Of a DNA stretch of 64,000 bases, positions 8,475-18,552 are shown piece after piece; within the stretch, counting starts at the first letter, position 1; each line of letters starts with the position of its first letter. Source of the DNA: an uncultured Mollicutes bacterium (GTDB lineage Bacteria > Bacillota_I > Bacilli_A > RFN20 > CAG-826); contig CAMESG010000003.1 in assembly GCA_945936135.1 (NCBI GenBank), forward strand, positions 1 to 64,000, given 5' to 3'. The notes below the pieces were generated by a model that saw nothing but the letters and a program-made list of their open reading frames with translations, did not search any database and was not told where the DNA came from. The position numbers and the translations under genes are program-made.

Positions 8475-11400
8475 TCATGATAATTCTTCAACGGAGGTAA
8501 TGATTCTGTACCCTGCCGCTTCAAAGTTCGTCTTAAACACCATTTCATCTTTTGAGAGGTAAACAATCTTTTTGTCCTCCCATACTAGTTCAGCTACAGA
8601 TCCATCGTCTAATTCAAATCCGGTGGTATCCGCGGGCTCAACATGGTGACTAATGCATTCCTCAGCGAAGGCTTTGGCTTCACCAAATAAGAGAGGCAAT
8701 AACTCGTTCCACTTTCCGGCATCGGTATTCGATATTGGCCGTACACCCTCAAGCAGCGAATAAAGACCAAGCTTGATGCCCATTGTGGACATCATCACAA
8801 AGCCTTTGCAGAATTGCATGACGTTTGCAAATTGGAGGTAACCATTCCATTGCTTCCTATATGTTGCAGTTCTTTTGCTGATCGTGTCGGCTAAGACGGC
8901 GACAATCGGATTAGCGGTATCCGTTTTTTGGGAAAGGACGTAGAAGTTGGCCGATCCTTCGATTTCGTAACGTCCGATCTGCGTTGGATTATCCGTATCA
9001 AATATTTCGAGTACATCATTGATTTCATTTGATTCGGCGCTCCAAGAATCCACGACATCGGAAGTGCTCGGATTGATGAGACAAAGCGCGATTGCATTGG
9101 CTATATCCGCCATTCTTTGCTCATAGTCACCTGGATCGGCAAGGATGGATAACAACATGTCATATGGATTGGTTTGAGAAATGTCGTTTATGGATTGATT
9201 CCCGCCTGCGTGGTTAGGCATGAGAGATGTATCCAAAGTTTGCAAAGCATAATCCTCGCCCGGTTTCTTTAAGTCATTCCAGCTGAGTGACCAGACAATG
9301 AACTTGCCAGATTTGATTAAGGCGTCGCGCTTTATTGAGTCGTCATGGACGATATTGTTGTGAAATGCAAAGCCATCAAGGAAAACGGCAATTGCTTTTT
9401 TGGCTGGATCAGAAGGCCAAAATACAAAGTCCGGCTTCGAGGGTTTCACGACATTGTGTTTAATATCCAGATAGACTTGGGGCTCCAACCTCCATTCGTT
9501 CCCGCCAAATTTGCAGATATAGACCGTTTTGTCATCTCCTGTTGCTTTATAGGAGTCCGTATCATCGAAGATCTTATTGAGGAAGTCTTGCTCTAAGGTA
9601 CTTTCCGTTTCGGCATCAGAATAGCCTTCGAGGACCGTTCCCAAATAATCGACGACATAACTGCGTTTGATGGAATCGTGGTGTTTTTGATTTTGATACG
9701 TCCTGAGACAGGAATAGCAAGAAGAATCACCTTCTTCTCCGCCACAATGCTCAGGGCAGTTCTTGGCCCTGTTATATGCATTGATCAACACATGGAGCAA
9801 TGTCGTTTGATCATCGAGACGTTTGACATGTCCTGCTCCACCTGGAGTGTTGTCATAAAGGATAAAGGCATAACTGGCTCCGATTCCTGCGTAGTACTGG
9901 AGACATCCGGCAATTTCGCCATTATCGATATTAAGCTCGTCGCAGGCGGCCAAAACGATTGCTTGCAGGACGGAATAAGCTTCGTCCCAAGGTTTTTCTT
10001 GGTTGATTGGCGCATTGATCTTTATGCGGATAACGTCAGTCAAGAAATGATAGCCAAGGGAATATCGATGCAGATCATGGGTCTTGCACCAATAACCATT
10101 AGGATCCATATGAGCATCCTTGAAGTGATGGGTATCGGACATCTTTGCATCTGCGATATTGGCTTCTTCGGCATAGCCGCAGTCTGGGCAGACCCAGAAA
10201 TCCTGCTTGTTAAGGATAGCCATAGGACCATCGTTGATCTTGGCAACGCTGATAGTTGTGCTTCCTATTGTGTAGGTGTTTTCAGGAATTTTGTCATCGT
10301 AAGAGGCGAAAGAGGCTTCGGAACGATAGTTCCTTTCGGGTTTGATAAGAGAAGGACGACCGATGTCTTTATCTGCGACAAAACCGAATTCTGGAACAAG
10401 GAACGTTCTGCGGTCAAAAGGCTTCAGCTCCTGATGGCATTGACTACAAGCGACTTTCTCGCCTTTGACATGTTGCTTGTGAAGCTCAACGTTAATCGTG
10501 TGGCAGAAAGGACATTCAATGAAGTCATATAGCCTCCAGCCTTTGCCTGGCATGGTTTTGACGTAACGGCTCGTGATGAGCTTTCCGTTAGCAACGACTT
10601 GGCAGCCGGGCGCATATTCGGAGATAGCCATCGACAAGTCCCTGGATAAATCTAGGTCGTCGATACTGTCTGCCTTATCTGTCAAAACATTGCCGGTTAG
10701 GGAGACAGTGTCAACAGGGAAACCATATTTCGGAAGAATATTGTTCCTCGATAAGAAGGAGACGATGGTTTCAGTTTCGTAAGTATTAATGCGGCGTTTG
10801 AAGGCATACTGTTCTCCGGAACCAGCCGCTTTCGCTTTGTTGTATTCGGCCCAAAGAACAGCTAAATCCTGGTCGTAGATTGCTTTGACCTTGTCAAAAT
10901 TCGGGAAGTTCTCTTTCGGCTCTCCATAGAGATAGGAAAGCCATCCGAATGTTTCGATTTTGAACTTCTTGGCAATATCCGTTGGGAATGACGCCAATAA
11001 GTAGTTTTTTAAATCTTCGGGTTTGCTGTTCAAATATTCTTTGAGTACCTCAAACCCCACTAGTCCCGTGTCGGGATTTTTATTCATGAATCCGCTGGCG
11101 GTCGTGAAATATTCTTTGTAGATTTTGAAGAAGAAAGCCAAAGCGCTCGAATAGATGTGTCTCAGGGCGATTTTCTCGTTATCTATCTTGAAATGGGGAG
11201 GCGCAATTACGCCATTAATCATATCGACAGGTCTGTCGAAATAATTGAAATCGTGGTTGGACTTATTGCAGAAAGTCAATGCAAAAGCCGCGGATGTCGT
11301 GCTTCGGCCTGCACGACCTGCCCTTTGGGCATAATTCGATGCAGAAGGCGGCATATTTCGCATGAAGACGGTTTCAAGCTCACCGACGTCAACGCCCATT

Positions 11401-14400
11401 TCAAATGTTGTCGAACAGCTGAGGACATCTAAGTCCTGACTCTTGAAAAGATTTTGGTAGAAATAGCCTTCTTCTTTGTCGAGCTGAGCGGTGTGTTCCA
11501 CCACTCGCAACGGGATAAGCGGCAAATCATGATACATGCGGAAATAATGGTCTTGGGCTTCTTGCTCTGTGGGATCGACTTCGTGCAAATGCCCATCGCA
11601 GCGATAAGTCGGGCAAACACCATTTACATTTACCGGAGTAAGACGGTGACATTTATCGCACCGATACCACTTCCTAGGTTTAGAAATGGTTAGCATGTTC
11701 CCGTCGACTTTGAAGCCGGTGCTTTCAGAATGGAGAATATGAGGTTTTCCATCTTGGCGAGCGAAGAATTGCTTCCAGAGTGCTTCAAGGAATTTATACG
11801 CATCTTCCGGTTTGACATTTGGATCGGATTCTTTCATGATCCGCAGCAAATAATCGAAACGCTTGTTCGAAACGGATGCTTTCGATGGCAAAAAGGATTT
11901 CACATAACCTTCTGGCTTATTTTCGCGGTATGTTCTTTCGATTCCTTTGTATGCGAAATACTCTTTTTCGGCAGGCGTGAAGGAAATGGGATAATATATG
12001 GCTCCATCTGAAATCATGCTCAAGGCCAAGATCGTGCAGAGTCTTGCATAGTCTTCGGTTTTCATGCTGTAGTATTCCTTCGTCGGGAATTTGATGGTTG
12101 GGTTGAAGCCAATGCCAAGCATGCCCAAAGACATCAGCGAGTGGGCTTCTTGGTTACTGATTAATTCGCGAAGAACGGCTTGCCATGCTAACTTTGAATA
12201 GTTGAATTTACCGGCATTGCCGCTCTTTTTTTGCCTTAAATATTCATCGAAAGGGATAATTTCGTTGTCTTCGAGTTTCTTTGCGACTTTATCAACAAAG
12301 TCAGGCAAAGATATCGCGTCGGTGCATTCATCGATTGCTTCTCGGATGATTTTGCCGAATAAGATGGCATCGTATGAGGTTGAGAAATAGCTTGCAAAAT
12401 ATGCAGCTGCTTGTCTGGAGTCGGAGAAGGCAATGAATTGTTTCGCCTTATGGACTTCCTCAACGATTTCTGAGCTTCCGTCTTCAAAGAAATCGAAACC
12501 CGAATCGTCGATGGTCACTTTCTTTTCATGGCTAGGTAGCTGTTCAAACAGAGCTGTACCGATGACGCTTGTTGATGCTTCTTGACCACTGAAGAAACCA
12601 CGGAGAATTCCCATTCTGTTTACGTTTTCGCAATGGATGCATTTCGTAACCCGGCCGTCTTTGGCATTTGTTGTTTTGACTTTAAACACCTTTACGAAAG
12701 GCGTGTGGTGGCCGCACGATGTTTTGGTGACTTCATTGGCAGGGCGAATAAAGCCACAATGTGGACAGATTTCGCACTCTTCTACCACCTCTTCGTTATC
12801 AGCAAGGCTTTCCCCTTCATCCGTATCGCTATAGGAATCCGCGATAAGGTAAGCTTCTTTGATTTCGTCGGGTTCAGCGGAAGATTTTTGAACCAGGATT
12901 TGATGATCGTCTACATAGCCCAAAAGATATAGAGCGTGGCAATGGGAGCAAGTAACGGCTTCAAATACTTTCCATTCTTCTCCACCATCGATGATTTTGT
13001 TTCTGCGGGTCAATGAAAGTGTTTTGTGCGGTGCAAGAGTGATGTAGATTCCTTCCGTTGCCCTTAAGAAAGTGTGGTAACGGGAATCAAATAGTTTCTC
13101 TCCGTTCTTGCAAGCTCTAGATGAAACCTCAACGAAGGAAGAGACTTGATCTTCGTTCCATTCCATGAAATCCGCTACTTCAGCGACCTCTTTAGGCGTG
13201 GACAAGAATCGCTTAATTCTCCAATAGGTTCCATCTTTGACGATGATTTCAAAAAGATATTCCCCTAGATCTTTTGTTTCGAATTTGAATTGAGGGTAAA
13301 GCTCCGTGATCTTTTTAATGGCGAGTTCGCCCTCGTATCCGTCATCGAGAATCTTTTCGATTGCCTTATAGAAAGAAGGGCCAAGTGTATAAGTCTCCTG
13401 TTCCTGCCGTCTTTTAATTCTTGTCGCTCGGACGATGTCTTCTTCTTCGAAACGGGCTCCGGTCAAGTTTTGAGCAAAGCGAATGACTTTGTCATTGCTG
13501 TCTTCATCACCCAATGTAGCGGAGGTTAGGAAAAACTGTATTCCAGTATCGAATTTAGGTTTGATTTTGGCTTGGACGCGGCGCAAAAGCATGGACACTT
13601 CAATGCCGGTTGAGCCGGTATATGTATGGGCTTCGTCCAAAACGATGTGGCGCCACTCGGTTGAAAACTCCCCATCGAAGAAGACGTTGTCCTCTGGTCT
13701 CAACAATAGATACTCCAGCATCGCATAGTTCGTTATCAGGATGTGTGGAGGTTGCTTTTTCATCCGCTCACGGCTTAGGATCTCATTGGGGAGAGGTTCG
13801 CGAAGGCGAGTGTCATCGTCGCGTTTGCCATGTAGCTTAATGTACTGATCGCGGGCTCCTTCGATTTTGCCTTTTGATTCCTCATATTCTTTTGTTTGGC
13901 CGGTATAGCAACCAAAGGTTATTTCTGGGTAGTCGACGAGGATTTTGCGGAGACGATCCATCTGGTCGTTCGCCAAAGCATTCATTGGGTAAATAATGAG
14001 AGTCCGAACGCCAGGTTTAATTGTTAAAGTCGGATCCTTAGGTTTTTTCCCACATAACGCTACACGTGCCTCATCGACTTCGGACATGAGTTGGTTGAGG
14101 ACCGGAATAAGGAAACATTCTGTTTTACCAGAGCCTGTGCCAGTGGAAACGATAAGGTTTTTTCGTTTTAAAGCTTTTTCCAGGGCCTGTCCTTGGTGGA
14201 AATGCAAGGTCATGCCCACAAAGCGATCTATGGTCAAAAAGCCTGAGCTTAATGTTCCGGACTGGACCAATGATTTAATAGTTGGGCCTTTCGCGAACGA
14301 ATTTGACACTTCGAGGAAGGGACCCTTTTCGAAATATTGTTGGCTGTTGATGGCTTTTTGAAAGAGCTCACGGTAAACCGGGTCTTCAAGGTCAAACATA

Positions 14401-14465
14401 GTCTTTAGATACTGCCGGTACTGAAGCGCGATTGCCTGTGAGGCTTTAATTACATTAAATCCCAT
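8475..14465 (-). CDS. druE: DruE-like giant DEAD/DEAH helicase with DUF1998 and nuclease-like C-terminus
   Basis: A 1996-aa superfamily 2 helicase: STGTGSGKT at 107-115, LDEAH at 276-280, LTSATLG, and motif VI QRAGRAGRS at about 1048. Several CxxC pairs lie in the middle insert. A Cys-rich DUF1998/MrfA-type region is at ~1570-1600 (CPEHCGG, CYSCLRTYQNQ). After it, PDFVFWPS (~1677), FLDGFAFH (~1695) and GKFIVWSLSW have the pattern of a PD-(D/E)xK/Vsr-like nuclease fold. Size, order and the 1-base overlap with the 1162-aa gene upstream (TAATG) match DruE of Druantia type III anti-phage systems. Domain recognition is strong; the Druantia assignment is by architecture, without a profile search. 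Confidence 0.78.
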   Translation of the reverse strand: MGFNVIKASQAIALQYRQYLKTMFDLEDPVYRELFQKAINSQQYFEKGPFLEVSNSFAKGPTIKSLVQSGTLSSGFLTIDRFVGMTLHFHQGQALEKALKRKNLIVSTGTGSGKTECFLIPVLNQLMSEVDEARVALCGKKPKDPTLTIKPGVRTLIIYPMNALANDQMDRLRKILVDYPEITFGCYTGQTKEYEESKGKIEGARDQYIKLHGKRDDDTRLREPLPNEILSRERMKKQPPHILITNYAMLEYLLLRPEDNVFFDGEFSTEWRHIVLDEAHTYTGSTGIEVSMLLRRVQAKIKPKFDTGIQFFLTSATLGDEDSNDKVIRFAQNLTGARFEEEDIVRATRIKRRQEQETYTLGPSFYKAIEKILDDGYEGELAIKKITELYPQFKFETKDLGEYLFEIIVKDGTYWRIKRFLSTPKEVAEVADFMEWNEDQVSSFVEVSSRACKNGEKLFDSRYHTFLRATEGIYITLAPHKTLSLTRRNKIIDGGEEWKVFEAVTCSHCHALYLLGYVDDHQILVQKSSAEPDEIKEAYLIADSYSDTDEGESLADNEEVVEECEICPHCGFIRPANEVTKTSCGHHTPFVKVFKVKTTNAKDGRVTKCIHCENVNRMGILRGFFSGQEASTSVIGTALFEQLPSHEKKVTIDDSGFDFFEDGSSEIVEEVHKAKQFIAFSDSRQAAAYFASYFSTSYDAILFGKIIREAIDECTDAISLPDFVDKVAKKLEDNEIIPFDEYLRQKKSGNAGKFNYSKLAWQAVLRELISNQEAHSLMSLGMLGIGFNPTIKFPTKEYYSMKTEDYARLCTILALSMISDGAIYYPISFTPAEKEYFAYKGIERTYRENKPEGYVKSFLPSKASVSNKRFDYLLRIMKESDPNVKPEDAYKFLEALWKQFFARQDGKPHILHSESTGFKVDGNMLTISKPRKWYRCDKCHRLTPVNVNGVCPTYRCDGHLHEVDPTEQEAQDHYFRMYHDLPLIPLRVVEHTAQLDKEEGYFYQNLFKSQDLDVLSCSTTFEMGVDVGELETVFMRNMPPSASNYAQRAGRAGRSTTSAAFALTFCNKSNHDFNYFDRPVDMINGVIAPPHFKIDNEKIALRHIYSSALAFFFKIYKEYFTTASGFMNKNPDTGLVGFEVLKEYLNSKPEDLKNYLLASFPTDIAKKFKIETFGWLSYLYGEPKENFPNFDKVKAIYDQDLAVLWAEYNKAKAAGSGEQYAFKRRINTYETETIVSFLSRNNILPKYGFPVDTVSLTGNVLTDKADSIDDLDLSRDLSMAISEYAPGCQVVANGKLITSRYVKTMPGKGWRLYDFIECPFCHTINVELHKQHVKGEKVACSQCHQELKPFDRRTFLVPEFGFVADKDIGRPSLIKPERNYRSEASFASYDDKIPENTYTIGSTTISVAKINDGPMAILNKQDFWVCPDCGYAEEANIADAKMSDTHHFKDAHMDPNGYWCKTHDLHRYSLGYHFLTDVIRIKINAPINQEKPWDEAYSVLQAIVLAACDELNIDNGEIAGCLQYYAGIGASYAFILYDNTPGGAGHVKRLDDQTTLLHVLINAYNRAKNCPEHCGGEEGDSSCYSCLRTYQNQKHHDSIKRSYVVDYLGTVLEGYSDAETESTLEQDFLNKIFDDTDSYKATGDDKTVYICKFGGNEWRLEPQVYLDIKHNVVKPSKPDFVFWPSDPAKKAIAVFLDGFAFHNNIVHDDSIKRDALIKSGKFIVWSLSWNDLKKPGEDYALQTLDTSLMPNHAGGNQSINDISQTNPYDMLLSILADPGDYEQRMADIANAIALCLINPSTSDVVDSWSAESNEINDVLEIFDTDNPTQIGRYEIEGSANFYVLSQKTDTANPIVAVLADTISKRTATYRKQWNGYLQFANVMQFCKGFVMMSTMGIKLGLYSLLEGVRPISNTDAGKWNELLPLLFGEAKAFAEECISHHVEPADTTGFELDDGSVAELVWEDKKIVYLSKDEMVFKTNFEAAGYRIITSVEELS

Positions 14466-17400
14466 TATTGCTCCTCCACCACTAAATTAAGGCCATAGAG
14501 ATTGTCATCGAGCTCGCGAATCTCTTTTCGACGGAGGCCTTTTGTCTTGTTGTATTTTTCAAGTTGGTCCGTTTTGATGAGCCTGCATGCAACGCGATCA
14601 TAGAGTAATGGATTGATACCACTATCCTCTTTGACGTTTCTAAGAACGATAGGCCGCTGGGGTCTGAATTTATTTTGGAAAATGAGAATGACCCAGTAAC
14701 GGAATTCGTATTTGCCAGCGATTCTCTCAAAGAGCTTTCCTTCATAAATCACCGTGTTTTTGTCGAGAAGTTCTTCATGGTCTTCATCGTAAGTGCGGGA
14801 ATTGATGATAAATTCGTCGTCATCCTCGTAATCCGCGTTTTCAAGATCCAGCAAATGCTGGGCATCCACCGGGCCAACCACCTGGATAAATGTTGGGTAG
14901 CTGATTGGGTCTGGCGCATATTGTTTTTTGAGCCATTGGACGGAACGAACTCGATAAATAGTGCCAGCGAGGTTCGTAATATCTCGAAGCCTCGCGATAA
15001 TGGGGTAATTCTTGTTTAAGGGAATAGATATTTCGTCTTCTTCGAAGAAGCCTTCTGAAGTTTCATTTTCGTAAAGATAAAATTCATAGTTCCCTTCTTG
15101 GAGATCCGTGTCGATTTCAAATGAGCCATCTGGTTCGATTGAAATGTCATCTTCAACTTTTTCTCCGTTGTGGTAGATCGAAAGAGTGTAATCGCCACCA
15201 CCTTCTATCTCGAATGTGCCGAAGAGTCTCTTGTTCTCGAAGTCACCAAACACTTGATGATCGATGATGATGCTGTGGCAATAGACGTCCAAGAAACTAT
15301 GCCCAACGCCTGAAATGGTAAGCAGGACAGAAACTTTGTCTTTGGAGCGGTCGACAATCCATGATTTGATTTGATCGACCTTATATTTGATTGTTCCGTC
15401 TTCGCCCGGCTCAGAAGAAACAATGCCTTCGCTTTCAACGTCGAATTCAGACAAATCGGCTTGAACTCGAACAGATCTCCAGTCAAATGGGCCGGTGAAA
15501 TAGACATATTCCGGGATATTTTTGAAGAAAACTGGCTGAGGTTTGATGTGATTCCACGTGTCTTTTTCGGAGAATCTCCAATAAAGCGAGGGGATTGGAA
15601 ATTCGATTTCGAGTTCTTCGCTTCCGAGCATGTACTTAAGGAAGAGGGATCGTTTCTCTACGGAATATCCTGGGGTCTTATTCGGTTCGATCGCAAAGGT
15701 AAGCCTGCTTTGCTTGATGCTGACATCCCAGTCATTGCCTTTTTTGACGACTCCAGATGCTGACGGGAATACAATGCTGCCGGTTTCTTTGAAAACATAA
15801 GGGGCATCTTCAAACGCATAGGTGAATCCCTTGAGATAATAGAACTCGTCAGAGATTTGTTTTTTCCCATTCGTTTTGAGAAGGATTTTGACGAGACCTT
15901 CCGCAATTGGCAATTTGGAAAGGTCAACCAAATAGCCATAGACATCTTCTGCCCCGTCGCTCAACTTGAACTCTGTAGTGAAGGACTTGTCGAGTTTGAT
16001 GGGTTTTCCGTTATCGTTGAGGATGAGGAAGGCTCCTTCAATCTCGGCTTTCTTGCATTGGACGAGAACGCTTGGTAGTTTCGAATAGATGGGTTTGTTG
16101 TCGATTTCTGCTCCGAAAACAAGATCTGTATCAAGCAAACCGTCGGAAATCCGCTCCCCCGCAAGAACGCTTGTGCCATCGGGAAGTTGGATTAAATCGT
16201 CTTTCTCTAGTTTCAATTGAATGACCCCATAGCCTTCCATTTGGTACGGATCAAAAGTCTTGCCAGCCACTAATGGTGGCTCTGTTTTGTAGAAGGCGAA
16301 GACCGTGCCCACTGGTACCGTGGCTGTGTGGTGATCAATATACCTTCCTTTGGCATCGAAGAAACGAACCGTATCGGAGCGTATGGCTTTGTTGAACAAA
16401 GGCTTATCTAGCGTTGGTGACACCAATCGCGCACCGATTTTGGAAAATAGGTTTTCCGGGTCGAATGGATTGAGCTCCGTTTCCTTGGTGTATATGCCCG
16501 CCTTTCCTTTTAACGGAACGGTCGGAAGGATAGTTTCCGGTCCGTCATCATAAGAGATGTGCCACTGCATGCCCACTGCATCTTCTTCGGTGCAGTTGGG
16601 AAGGCGCTGCTGGTGAAGTCTGAGTTTGAATGAATAAGTCTCGTAGTTGATAAAGAGGGTTGGTCTTAGAAGTAGAGTTTCTCCACGAGCTGCCTTGTAG
16701 TCTTTCTTCTTCGTTTCTTTCTGGAATTTTCCTGCAGGATTCTCAGTCCATTCTTTTAAAAGGCGAATGATCCTCGTCTGGGAATCTGGTATTGCTTCAT
16801 GGTCCCAGAAACAACGGTCGATAAGATTTAGGTATTTTTTTAAACGCACTTTGCTGCCTATCCTGTTGTTTAAAAGGGCATAGGTAGTATGGATCATCAG
16901 GTTGTTTTTGCTTTGATCCTTGTTGGCTTCGATTTCATCGATGAGGATATCAAAATTGTCGGCTCCATTTTCTCCGTATAGGTTCTCGGCATTTCGATCA
17001 AGGTCGAGACGCCAATAATCAAATAAATAGTCGAAGAGTTTATTTGCGCAGGGTGTAGTTACGAATGAATGCATGCAAATGGTGTCAACGGCCCCTTTGC
17101 TTTCGGTAACGATGTCTTTCTTATGTCTTTTTAAGACATCGAGAACGATTCGGTTAATCACAGTTTGATGATTGCTAGTGATTTCAAGGTCATATTCCGC
17201 TTTGATTCCACGCCAGAAATTGCCCTCGGAATAATATTTCTGACCATAGAGAATGACGCCAAGCGCAAAGGCTTCTCCGCTGATTGGTTTGAAGGCGGCG
17301 GGCGATTCTTTGAGCCGAGCCAATTCAAATCTCATTAACGCGTTGAGGGCTTTCTCTTCGGATTCATTTAAAACGATGTCGCCGATAAATCTCTTTTCTT

Positions 17401-17953
17401 GAAATTCTTTTGCGATTCGGCGAAGAAGCTTTTCCTGGTCGGAAAGAATCAGACCATTAATATGAGCGACCAAGCCTTTGCCTTGTTTGATGATTCGTTT
17501 ATTTTTCTTTTGTTCGGATAGGAACTGGTTTAATTCCTCTTTGCTAGGCTCTTCCCCTTCTTCCGTGATGTAGATTCGGAAGGTGCCATAGCTGCTGCTA
17601 AAAGCCACTTGGAAATAACGAATCAGATTCAAGTTTTGAAGAACCGATTTGGTTTCCTGGACCCGGACATAGAGGGTATCACTGATCTTCACGATTTTTT
17701 CAGCACCAGTAAGGAATTCCTTCATGGAAGAAATGAAGGCATATGGCTGATTGAATAAGCCTTTGTTTTCGGCTTCCAGAATCGCGGTTTTGCCTTTCTC
17801 TTCCTGAAATAATTTCCAGAAGAAAACCTTCATTAGCTCATACCATGACTCAAGTTGGTAAACCGTTTTCGAGAAGTAAAGAAAGGCAGGTTTAATCTTC
17901 TTGCCTCGCAGGGACATCAGGTCTTTGAATGATACTAATTTGATTGCGCTCAT
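14465..17953 (-). CDS. druH: DruH-like large protein of a Druantia type III-like pair
   Basis: A 1162-aa protein without a recognisable enzymatic motif. The N-terminal half is charged and helical; the C-terminal half (from ~470) is rich in predicted beta-strands with Ig-like stretches such as GTFEIEGGGDYTLSIYHNGE. It is the first gene of the operon and its stop overlaps the start of the giant helicase. In Druantia type III, a ~1000-1200-aa DruH of unknown function precedes a ~2000-aa DruE, and this pair fits that layout. No Shine-Dalgarno sequence is visible before the ATG at 17953, so the start or a leaderless transcript should be considered. Assignment rests on size, context and partner. 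Confidence 0.6.
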   Translation of the reverse strand: MSAIKLVSFKDLMSLRGKKIKPAFLYFSKTVYQLESWYELMKVFFWKLFQEEKGKTAILEAENKGLFNQPYAFISSMKEFLTGAEKIVKISDTLYVRVQETKSVLQNLNLIRYFQVAFSSSYGTFRIYITEEGEEPSKEELNQFLSEQKKNKRIIKQGKGLVAHINGLILSDQEKLLRRIAKEFQEKRFIGDIVLNESEEKALNALMRFELARLKESPAAFKPISGEAFALGVILYGQKYYSEGNFWRGIKAEYDLEITSNHQTVINRIVLDVLKRHKKDIVTESKGAVDTICMHSFVTTPCANKLFDYLFDYWRLDLDRNAENLYGENGADNFDILIDEIEANKDQSKNNLMIHTTYALLNNRIGSKVRLKKYLNLIDRCFWDHEAIPDSQTRIIRLLKEWTENPAGKFQKETKKKDYKAARGETLLLRPTLFINYETYSFKLRLHQQRLPNCTEEDAVGMQWHISYDDGPETILPTVPLKGKAGIYTKETELNPFDPENLFSKIGARLVSPTLDKPLFNKAIRSDTVRFFDAKGRYIDHHTATVPVGTVFAFYKTEPPLVAGKTFDPYQMEGYGVIQLKLEKDDLIQLPDGTSVLAGERISDGLLDTDLVFGAEIDNKPIYSKLPSVLVQCKKAEIEGAFLILNDNGKPIKLDKSFTTEFKLSDGAEDVYGYLVDLSKLPIAEGLVKILLKTNGKKQISDEFYYLKGFTYAFEDAPYVFKETGSIVFPSASGVVKKGNDWDVSIKQSRLTFAIEPNKTPGYSVEKRSLFLKYMLGSEELEIEFPIPSLYWRFSEKDTWNHIKPQPVFFKNIPEYVYFTGPFDWRSVRVQADLSEFDVESEGIVSSEPGEDGTIKYKVDQIKSWIVDRSKDKVSVLLTISGVGHSFLDVYCHSIIIDHQVFGDFENKRLFGTFEIEGGGDYTLSIYHNGEKVEDDISIEPDGSFEIDTDLQEGNYEFYLYENETSEGFFEEDEISIPLNKNYPIIARLRDITNLAGTIYRVRSVQWLKKQYAPDPISYPTFIQVVGPVDAQHLLDLENADYEDDDEFIINSRTYDEDHEELLDKNTVIYEGKLFERIAGKYEFRYWVILIFQNKFRPQRPIVLRNVKEDSGINPLLYDRVACRLIKTDQLEKYNKTKGLRRKEIRELDDNLYGLNLVVEEQ

Positions 17954-18078
17954 AAACGATAAACAACGTAGCCGCTTAGGTACTAGAGTCGGGTTTTGCC
18001 TGACTAGGCAATAGGCATGATCTTCCTAACACAGAATTATGCCATTTCTGCCCATTCTTTTCTAGGAAAAGACGGTCA

Positions 18079-18543
18079 TTAGTTGTCCTCCTCATAGAAA
18101 AGTTTCCGTTTCATCTGCTCCAAATCCAGGGATAGGAATTCTTCGGTTAGTCGATATCCGAGCGACCAAAGCACCATGTCTAAAAGCTCTGGTTCTTCAA
18201 TTTTTCCGTCTTGGAATGCCTCGTAAGCAACTCGAATCGCATCCTCAACGGCCTGTTTCTTAGTCTTGCCTGACTTCATTTCGCCACGGACGATATCGGT
18301 GATCCCATAGTCCACGCGAATGGCTTTCTTAATGTCATCCATGGTCTTGGCCAGGTCACCGGAGAAGTCATATCCGAGAATCTGAAAGATGTATTTGAGA
18401 TCGATGAAGCCGATCTTCTGCTCGTTGAACATGGCGATACTGACTTTTAAGACGCGGGATTCCGCTTCTTCCTGGTTGCAGCCATTGTCGATGTGTTCCG
18501 CCACCATCGATGTGACGGCTTCTTTGACGTCTTTGTATTTCAT
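18079..18543 (-). CDS. Hypothetical protein with two internal repeats
   Basis: A 154-aa acidic, helical product built from two ~65-residue repeats about 70 residues apart: residues ~10-72 (VTSMVAEHIDNG ... NEQKIGFIDLKYIFQILGYDF) and ~80-142 (ITDIVRGEMKSG ... QDGKIEEPELLDMVLWSLGYR). Each repeat ends with (D/Q)GKI-x(2-4)-(D/E)L ... LGY, which faintly recalls the second half of an EF-hand but lacks its first acidic ligands. The 88-aa protein at 23255-23521 carries a related unit. It starts 9 bases after the SIMPL gene with GAGG upstream and is the second gene of that operon. No function is known. Confidence 0.7.
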   Translation of the reverse strand: MKYKDVKEAVTSMVAEHIDNGCNQEEAESRVLKVSIAMFNEQKIGFIDLKYIFQILGYDFSGDLAKTMDDIKKAIRVDYGITDIVRGEMKSGKTKKQAVEDAIRVAYEAFQDGKIEEPELLDMVLWSLGYRLTEEFLSLDLEQMKRKLFYEEDN

Positions 18544-18552
18544 GGCAATACC

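Noticed and set aside
9678-10532. Long plus-strand open frame opposite the giant helicase gene
   Set aside because: It is antisense to a strongly supported gene, lacks an RBS and resembles no family; the same applies to other long frames opposite htpG, the ABC exporters, the binding lipoprotein and the macrodomain gene.
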